This document shows, piece after piece, positions 58,814 through 64,000 of a stretch of 64,000 nucleotides of DNA. A program made the translations under genes and the position numbers. The notes beneath the pieces are model-generated. The model saw only the letters and a program-made list of their open reading frames with translations, searched no databases and had not been told where the DNA came from. Each line of letters opens with the position of its first letter. Position 1 is the first letter of the stretch. Origin of the DNA: Notoacmeibacter ruber (GTDB lineage Bacteria; Pseudomonadota; Alphaproteobacteria; Rhizobiales; Rhizobiaceae); NCBI RefSeq assembly GCF_003668555.1, contig NZ_RCWN01000001.1:2765501-2829500 (forward strand), given 5' to 3'.

Positions 58814-59809
58814 ATGATTCCCTATTCCGTCCTCGATCTGTCGCCCGTGCCGGAAGGTGCGACGCCCGCCGATGCACTGGCCAACACGCTCGATCTGGCG
58901 AAACACGCCGAAGAATGGGCGTACACGCGCTACTGGCTCGCCGAGCATCATAACATGACCGGCATCGCCAGCGCGGCGACCTCTATCGTTATCGGACAGG
59001 TTGCGGCGCATACCAGGACCATCCGTGTCGGTGCGGGCGGCATCATGCTCCCGAACCATGCGCCGCTTGTCGTTGCCGAACAGTTCGGCACGCTGGCGAC
59101 GCTCTTTCCGGACAGGATCGATCTTGGCCTCGGTCGGGCACCCGGTACCGATATGATGACGGCAAGGGCGCTGCGCCGCAGCCTCGAGAACTCGGACAAC
59201 TTCCCGCAGGATGTCGTCGAACTCATGGGTTATTTCGACGATGCGAGCGCCGATCAGCGGGTCCGCGCCGTGCCCGGCGCCGGCACCCATGTGCCCGTCT
59301 GGATTCTTGGTTCCAGCCTGTTCGGCGCCCAGTTGGCCGCCCATCTTGGCCTGCCTTACGCCTTTGCATCGCACTTCGCGCCGGCTGCGCTCGAACAGGC
59401 GTCTGAGGTCTATCGCGAGACGTTCCGGCCGTCAGAGGCGCTGGAAAAGCCGCATTTCATGCTCGCGATCAACGTCTTTGCCGGCGAGAGCGACGAGGAG
59501 GGTGCCTATTTACGGACATCCATGCAGCAGGCTTTCGCCAATCTCCGCACCGGCAAGCCCGGCCCCCTTCCCCGTCCGGTTGAGGACATCGATGCCGAGA
59601 TCGGACCGCAAATGCGTCAGATGGTGGATGAAGCGCTGCGTATCTCCGCGGTGGGTTCGGCCAAGTCGGTGGAACACCAACTGAGCAAACTGATCGCAGC
59701 GCATGAACCCGATGAGGTCATCCTGACCGGCCAGATTCACGATCATGCTGCGCGGCTGAACTCGTTCCGCATCGCATCCTCCTGTCTCGGCCATCTTCAG
59801 GCCGCCTGA
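58814..59809 (+). CDS. Luciferase-like (LLM class) flavin-dependent oxidoreductase
   Basis: The 331-residue protein shows the single-chain bacterial-luciferase-like barrel: [62 protein letters not shown] and [10 protein letters not shown]. It matches the subgroup MsnO8. These monooxygenases use FMNH2 and O2; the substrate is unknown. The ATG follows GAAGGAG. It is 92 bases after bluB; both enzymes use reduced flavin, which is suggestive only. Confidence 0.92.
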   Translation: MIPYSVLDLSPVPEGATPADALANTLDLAKHAEEWAYTRYWLAEHHNMTGIASAATSIVIGQVAAHTRTIRVGAGGIMLPNHAPLVVAEQFGTLATLFPDRIDLGLGRAPGTDMMTARALRRSLENSDNFPQDVVELMGYFDDASADQRVRAVPGAGTHVPVWILGSSLFGAQLAAHLGLPYAFASHFAPAALEQASEVYRETFRPSEALEKPHFMLAINVFAGESDEEGAYLRTSMQQAFANLRTGKPGPLPRPVEDIDAEIGPQMRQMVDEALRISAVGSAKSVEHQLSKLIAAHEPDEVILTGQIHDHAARLNSFRIASSCLGHLQAA

Positions 59810-59827
59810 GACGCCCGCCAAACCGCC

Positions 59828-61186
59828 TCAGTCGTTTCTGTTGGTCTCGGCGCGAAGCGCCCGACCTGTCGATTGCGGGCCGACCGTCATGTCGTGACGG
59901 GGCTCCGGCTCGGCCAAATGCGGATTGCTCCGGTAGACCAGGTAGCAAAGGATGGCCGCGCCACCCATGATCGGAATGAGAAGGCCCATCGCGAATAAGG
60001 GGTCGCCCAGCGCCGCGCCGATTGACCCCATCAGCAGGCCAGCGCCCATCTGCATGAAGCCCGTCAGGGAGGAAGCGGCCCCGGCAATGTGGGGAAATGG
60101 CGCAAGCGACGCCGTCAACATGGCGGGCATGACCAGGGCGATACCAAAAGAGTAGAATCCGACCGGCACCATGACCTTCAGAAAGCTCGGCTCTTCAAAG
60201 AGCAGCAAAGAGACCCCGAGCGAACCGATGGCGATGAATCCCAGGCCAAAGGGCACCAGTTGATAGGCACTGAAACGGCGCATCAGAAAACGCGTCGTAA
60301 TCGAGCCTGTGAAGAAGCTGCCGGTCTGCACCAGCATGGAAAGGCCGAACTGGCTGGGCGTCAGCCCGATATCGTCCATCAGGATGAAGGGCAGGAAGGT
60401 GGCTTGGGTGTAGAGAGCGCCCACCGCTCCACCGATCACGCCGCTGGTCGTCAGAAAGTGGCGATTGGTGATCAGGTAGAGGTAGGAGCCACCGAGCACC
60501 CTGAGATTGAGGCGCGACCTGTCCGGAACCACGGTTTCGCGCAGGCTGAAAACCGCGCCGGCCATGACGGTCAGGCCAAGAAGCGCCATCAGAAAGAAGA
60601 TCGCCTGCCAGGTCGAGACTTCCAGAACCAAACCGCCGATCGTCGGCGCGAGCGCCGGGCCGACGGCAAGAATGATGCCGATCAGATTCATGATCCGCGA
60701 GCTTTGGTCCTGGGTAAAAAGATCGCGGACCACCGCACGGGCGATCGCCTGTCCCGCCGAAGCGCCCACGCCTTGCACGAACCGAGCGGCAATCAGGAAA
60801 CCGATGGATGGGGCAAAGAGCGCCGCGAGCGAGGCCGCAAAATAGATCGCCATGAAGATGATGGTGACGGGCCGCCGCCCGAGCGCATCGGAAAGCGGGC
60901 CGGCCACCAGTTGCGACACGGCAAAGCCGGCGAAATAAAGGGTGAGCGTCAATTTCACCATGGCTTCGGTCGTGCCGAATGCCTCGACGATCTGTGTCAT
61001 GGCAGGCGTATAGAGAGCCATCGAGATCGGCCCGATGGCCACGAAGAGAGCGCCAAGGAGGCTGACTCGCCGCTCGCTCATCACCGGCCCGGTTTCGACA
61101 CCGGTCGATTCCGGAGTACCCTCATTACCGGAGGCGGAGGCGACACGACGATCCATATGCATTTCGCTTTGGTCTCGATCAAGCAT
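59828..61186 (-). CDS. MFS transporter, Bcr/CflA-type multidrug efflux
   Basis: The 452-residue protein has twelve helices. GPLSDALGRRPV (the MFS motif A), RFVQGVGASAGQAIARAVVRDLF (the Bcr/CflA motif) and LALAPTIGG-like GPALAPTIGGLV in helix 5 identify a drug:H+ antiporter-1 family exporter. The N-terminus has about 60 polar residues before helix 1. Its ATG (61186, GAGGAGAA upstream) overlaps the end of the MarR-type gene by 8 bases, so it is probably repressed by that protein. Confidence 0.93.
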   Translation of the reverse strand: MLDRDQSEMHMDRRVASASGNEGTPESTGVETGPVMSERRVSLLGALFVAIGPISMALYTPAMTQIVEAFGTTEAMVKLTLTLYFAGFAVSQLVAGPLSDALGRRPVTIIFMAIYFAASLAALFAPSIGFLIAARFVQGVGASAGQAIARAVVRDLFTQDQSSRIMNLIGIILAVGPALAPTIGGLVLEVSTWQAIFFLMALLGLTVMAGAVFSLRETVVPDRSRLNLRVLGGSYLYLITNRHFLTTSGVIGGAVGALYTQATFLPFILMDDIGLTPSQFGLSMLVQTGSFFTGSITTRFLMRRFSAYQLVPFGLGFIAIGSLGVSLLLFEEPSFLKVMVPVGFYSFGIALVMPAMLTASLAPFPHIAGAASSLTGFMQMGAGLLMGSIGAALGDPLFAMGLLIPIMGGAAILCYLVYRSNPHLAEPEPRHDMTVGPQSTGRALRAETNRND

Positions 61187-61664
61187 CGGTGTTCTCCTCG
61201 TTCGGGACCGATGCCGAGATGGAAACGTTTTCTTGGGCGAGAAGATTGGCACGCATCTTGTGAACCACTTGCGCATAGATCGCGTAGTCGTGCCGGTCGA
61301 TATCGGCTTCCGCGCGCCCCCGTAAAAGCGCTTTTACCTGGTCAATCCGCTCTAGAACCGGCGTACTGGCCTCGGTCAATTGAACACGTTTGGCGCGACG
61401 GTCGTCAGGGTCGGATTCACGGCGCACAAATCCGGCCTTTTCGAGCCGGTCGATCAGGCCTGTCACGCTCATCGCGCCGATCGCCAGCCGTTCCGCGATA
61501 TCGGCCTGACGGGATGGACCATGTTTCGCCAGCACATTGAGCAAGCGTGCTTCCGCCGGCGTGAGAACCACGTCGGAAGCGGCGATTTCCTCTTCGAACC
61601 GAAGCCGGAACAGACGGACAAGATCGAAGATCTCGAAAATATTGATCTCAGTGGCAGATGACAT
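61179..61664 (-). CDS. MarR-family transcriptional regulator
   Basis: The 161-residue winged-helix protein has LTPAEARLLNVLAKHGPSRQADIAERL and the recognition helix and wing in IGAMSVTGLIDRLEKAGFVRRESDPDDRRAK, the standard MarR arrangement, with dimerisation helices at each end. It should repress itself and the coupled exporter gene and be released by a small ligand. Its leader lacks a good Shine-Dalgarno sequence and is filled by two identical-arm operators just after a predicted promoter. Confidence 0.94.
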   Translation of the reverse strand: MSSATEINIFEIFDLVRLFRLRFEEEIAASDVVLTPAEARLLNVLAKHGPSRQADIAERLAIGAMSVTGLIDRLEKAGFVRRESDPDDRRAKRVQLTEASTPVLERIDQVKALLRGRAEADIDRHDYAIYAQVVHKMRANLLAQENVSISASVPNEENTDA

Positions 61665-61665
61665 A

Positions 61666-61696
61666 GTAAGAGATACTTATCGTAAGGTTGGCTTAT
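61666..61696 (-). promoter_or_regulatory. Two tandem MarR-type operators
   Basis: GTAAG-AGATA-CTTAT (61666-61680) and GTAAG-GTTGG-CTTAT (61682-61696) have identical arms, different spacers and a 16-bp centre-to-centre distance. They fill the space between the predicted transcription start and the marR ATG. The inverted symmetry TAAG/CTTA fits a MarR dimer. Confidence 0.7.
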
Positions 61697-61703
61697 TAAT
61701 TGC

Positions 61704-61732
61704 TAGATATCGATGCTCCTCCCTTCTCGCAA
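61704..61732 (-). promoter_or_regulatory. Predicted marR promoter
   Basis: On the minus strand TTGCGA (61732-61727) and TATCTA (61709-61704) are 17 bases apart. Transcription would start near 61697, directly at the first operator. Confidence 0.5.
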
Positions 61733-61809
61733 GATCCTCGATGGCCTTGTTGCGAAGACGGTGCGTCAACCTAAATGAAGAGGCGACCTTCCATCAGAAC
61801 GGACTTTCC

Positions 61810-63879
61810 ATGACCGCCCCCTCCATCGATCTTGCCGCCCATCCACTCACGCACTGGACGGGGGAACTCGGCCTGCCGGACTTCGCTGCCATCGATCAGG
61901 CCGATTTCGAGCCGGTCTTCGACGCGGCGATGGCGGCGCACCGAAGCGAGATCGAAGCGATCGCCACCAATGAGGAGGCCCCGTCCGTCGACAATACGCT
62001 CAAGGCGATGGAATTGGCCGGTGAACCGCTGTCGCGTGTCCTGGCTATCTTCTCCGCCCTGGCGGGGGCAGACACCAATCCACACATTCAGGCGCTCGAA
62101 CGAGCCATATCGCCTGCCCTGAGCCGCCATTTCTCCAGTATCGCAATGAACGAAGCGCTGTTTGCCCGTGTCGATGCGCTTTGGGAAAAACGTGATGAGC
62201 TTGGTCTCGATGGGGAGACAGGCCAGGTCCTTGAGAAGACCTGGAAGGGGTTCGTCCGGGCCGGCGCGAAGCTGCAAGGCGACGACAGATCCCTGTTCGC
62301 CGAGATTGGCGCCAGGCTGGCCGAACTCGGCACCGCATTCGGTCAGAACGTGCTCAAGGACGAAGCGGAATGGGAGCTGGTCCTCGACGAGGCAGACGTC
62401 GCCGGCTTGCCGAGCGATCTGCTTGAATCGATGGCGGCTGCGGCGCAGTCACGCGGCCATGAAGGCCGCTATGTCGTCACCCTCTCCCGCTCGCTTTACG
62501 AGCCCTTCATGCAGGCTTGCGGCAAGGCCGAATTTCGCGAGACCGCTTACAAGGCCTTCACCAATCGGGGCAGCCTTTCTGAAGAAACGGACAATGCACC
62601 GATCATCGCTGAGACGCTTCGCTTGCGCGATGAAAGGGCGAAATTGCTCGGCTACGAAACATTCGCGGCCTTCAAGCTCGATAATACGATGGCCAAGACG
62701 CCGGTCCGTGTCATGGAACTGCTCGAACCGGTCTGGGAACGTGCAAAGGCCGTCGCGGAAGATGACCGCCAGGCCCTCGGCGAACTCGCTTCGGCCGAGG
62801 GGCAGAACGCAGAGATCGACGGCGCCGACTGGCGCTATTGGCAGGAAAGGCTGCGGACGGAGCGGTTCGCCTTCGATGAAGCAGAACTGAAACCCTATCT
62901 CGCGCTCGAACGCGTCATCGAGGCCTGTTTCGACGTCGCGCGCCGCCTGTTCGGGCTTCAGATGGTCGAGCGGAGTGACCTGAAAGGCTGGCACCCGGAC
63001 GTTCGCGCCTTCGAAGTCCATGATGCTGACGGCGCGATACGCGGCCTCTTTCTCGCCGACTATTTCAACCGCCCGTCGAAGCGCTCGGGCGCATGGATGA
63101 GCCGGCTGCAGAGCGCTCATAAACTCGATGGCGGCGAAAAACCGATCATCTACAACGTTATGAATTTCGCAAAGCCGAAAGAGGGTCAGCCCGCCCTGCT
63201 GTCGATGGATGAAGCACGAACGCTTTTCCACGAATTCGGCCATGCGCTTCACGGTCTTCTCTCGGAGGTGACGTGGCCATCGATCTCCGGCACTTCGGTC
63301 AGCCGCGACTTCGTTGAGCTTCCAAGCCAGCTCTACGAACACTGGTTGACCGTTCCCGAGATCATGCAGAGCCACCTGCGCCATGTGCGTACGGGTGAAC
63401 CGATCCCCGCCGAGCTGATGGAGAAGCTGGAGGCTGCTCAGGGCTTCGGGCAGGGCTTTGCCACGGTCGAGTTCACTGCCTCGGCGCTGATGGACATGAA
63501 ATATCACGACGGTGCGCCGGCGGACGATCCCCTCGCCTTCGAAGCGCAGACGATGGATGCGCTCGGCAAACCGGACGCGATCGCCATGCGCCACCGGAGC
63601 CCCCACTTCCAGCATATCTTCGCGGGCGATGGATATTCAGCCGGCTACTATTCCTATATGTGGAGTGAGGTCCTGGACGCCGATGCGTTCGAAGCCTTCA
63701 CCGAGACGGGCGATCCCTTCAATCCCGAGATTGCAAGGAAACTGCGCGAGAACATCTATGCCGCAGGCGGCAGCGACGACCCCGAAAAGCTCTACACGGC
63801 GTTTCGCGGGCAGATGCCGAAGCCCGAGGCCATGATGCGCAAGCGCGGTCTTCTGACAGAGAATTCACGCGAAGTGTGA
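61810..63879 (+). CDS. M3 family metallopeptidase (oligopeptidase A/Dcp-like)
   Basis: A 689-residue zinc peptidase that cleaves short peptides in the cytoplasm. The zinc motif is H474-E475-F-G-H478 (LFHEFGHALHGLL), with the third ligand Glu in RDFVELPSQLYEHW, and HFQHIFAGDGYSAGYYSYMW supplies the substrate tyrosines. No signal peptide is present. The ATG at 61810 gives the typical N-terminus (PLTHWTGELGLPDFAAI); an upstream open stretch is not homologous. It is divergent from marR, 145 bases away. Confidence 0.95.
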   Translation: MTAPSIDLAAHPLTHWTGELGLPDFAAIDQADFEPVFDAAMAAHRSEIEAIATNEEAPSVDNTLKAMELAGEPLSRVLAIFSALAGADTNPHIQALERAISPALSRHFSSIAMNEALFARVDALWEKRDELGLDGETGQVLEKTWKGFVRAGAKLQGDDRSLFAEIGARLAELGTAFGQNVLKDEAEWELVLDEADVAGLPSDLLESMAAAAQSRGHEGRYVVTLSRSLYEPFMQACGKAEFRETAYKAFTNRGSLSEETDNAPIIAETLRLRDERAKLLGYETFAAFKLDNTMAKTPVRVMELLEPVWERAKAVAEDDRQALGELASAEGQNAEIDGADWRYWQERLRTERFAFDEAELKPYLALERVIEACFDVARRLFGLQMVERSDLKGWHPDVRAFEVHDADGAIRGLFLADYFNRPSKRSGAWMSRLQSAHKLDGGEKPIIYNVMNFAKPKEGQPALLSMDEARTLFHEFGHALHGLLSEVTWPSISGTSVSRDFVELPSQLYEHWLTVPEIMQSHLRHVRTGEPIPAELMEKLEAAQGFGQGFATVEFTASALMDMKYHDGAPADDPLAFEAQTMDALGKPDAIAMRHRSPHFQHIFAGDGYSAGYYSYMWSEVLDADAFEAFTETGDPFNPEIARKLRENIYAAGGSDDPEKLYTAFRGQMPKPEAMMRKRGLLTENSREV

Positions 63880-63901
63880 TTCACGTGAAACGCAGGGCGG
63901 C

Positions 63902-64000
63902 TCACCAGTCGATCGGTTCGCCGTGCTGATCGAAAAAGCCGCCCGTGTCCTCCGTCGCAAGGCGATCCAGAACGCGGACGAGATTCGCCGCGGCCTCCCT
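63902..64000 (-). CDS. C-terminal end of an SDR-family oxidoreductase (partial)
   Basis: On the minus strand an open frame enters from the right edge and ends at TGA 63904-63902. The 32 visible residues are in frame and end RLATEDTGGFFDQHGEPIDW, which matches the end of a subgroup of short-chain dehydrogenases (…GxFFDxxGxxxxW). The catalytic part lies beyond the window. It converges with the M3 peptidase gene; no strong terminator is visible in the 22-base gap. Confidence 0.7.
   Translation of the reverse strand, partial: REAAANLVRVLDRLATEDTGGFFDQHGEPIDW

Noticed and set aside
61322..61337. Perfect 16-bp palindrome GTAAAAGCGCTTTTAC
   Set aside because: It lies inside the marR coding sequence and the codons (KALL) explain the bases; no second copy nearby, so I treat it as chance, though its arms match the sdhC leader dyad.
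60089..61540. 483-codon plus-strand frame opposite the MFS exporter gene
   Set aside because: Antisense shadow; low-complexity polar product, and the minus strand encodes a normal twelve-helix exporter.

Overview
The window is a GC-rich (about 60% by eye), densely packed chromosomal segment from an alphaproteobacterium, most likely of the order Hyphomicrobiales (Rhizobiales). The evidence is gene order and family content: a co-directional TCA block (sdhCDAB; mdh-sucC-sucD-sucA-odhB-lpd), zapE beside the mdh operon, dapF-mtaB-ftsY-ispZ, acnA divergent from ccmABCDG, rimM-trmD-rplS followed by leuC, and Brucella/Bartonella-type Omp19-like and IalB-like proteins. I cannot name the genus. I see no rRNA, tRNA, CRISPR array, insertion sequence, integrase-bounded island or prophage.

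Layout. 1-8.8 kb: end of an unknown gene, an AEC transporter, a TraB/GumN protein and xerC, then the RNA/ribosome operon rimM-trmD-(DUF4260) with rplS, leuC, a DUF1284 protein and an outer-membrane beta-barrel protein. 9-13 kb: succinate dehydrogenase with its promoter and a MliC-type lipoprotein. 13-15.6 kb: small secreted or membrane proteins, a RidA-family protein and a second AEC transporter. 15.6-26.5 kb (minus): the operon mdh-sucC-sucD-sucA-odhB-(lipoprotein)-(SDR)-lpd, which encodes malate dehydrogenase, succinyl-CoA ligase and the whole 2-oxoglutarate dehydrogenase complex. 26.5-31.4 kb: EamA exporter, a VOC-family remnant, DUF3072, zapE, an Omp19-like inhibitor, an MBL hydrolase and DUF1328. 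31.5-37.5 kb: lysine/peptidoglycan, tRNA modification and SRP-receptor genes, ispZ and a membrane diguanylate cyclase. 37.5-43.5 kb: cytochrome c maturation and aconitase. 43.6-50 kb: a YbbAP-like ABC system divergent from a TesA-like esterase, thpR and a BCCT transporter. 50-64 kb: phhB, DUF1232, IalB-like, rlmN, an MscS-like channel, a GNAT protein, argG-bluB, a luciferase-like oxidoreductase, a MarR/MFS pair, an M3 peptidase and the end of an SDR gene.

Together these genes cover much of central oxidative metabolism (aconitase, 2-oxoglutarate dehydrogenase, succinyl-CoA ligase, succinate dehydrogenase, malate dehydrogenase) plus cytochrome c assembly, translation maintenance and envelope functions.

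I did not find a clear, previously undescribed multi-gene system; most of the window is ordinary core genome. The most interesting signals are small: two identical-arm operators (GTAAG-N5-CTTAT) downstream of a good marR promoter; a shared 14-mer (TTGACGTTTACGTA) in the mdh promoter and the porin-like gene leader; a long dyad at the predicted mdh transcription start; OdhB with two lipoyl domains; a VOC gene remnant still stop-start coupled to an exporter gene; and a coupled, acidic, unknown small gene between mtaB and ftsY.
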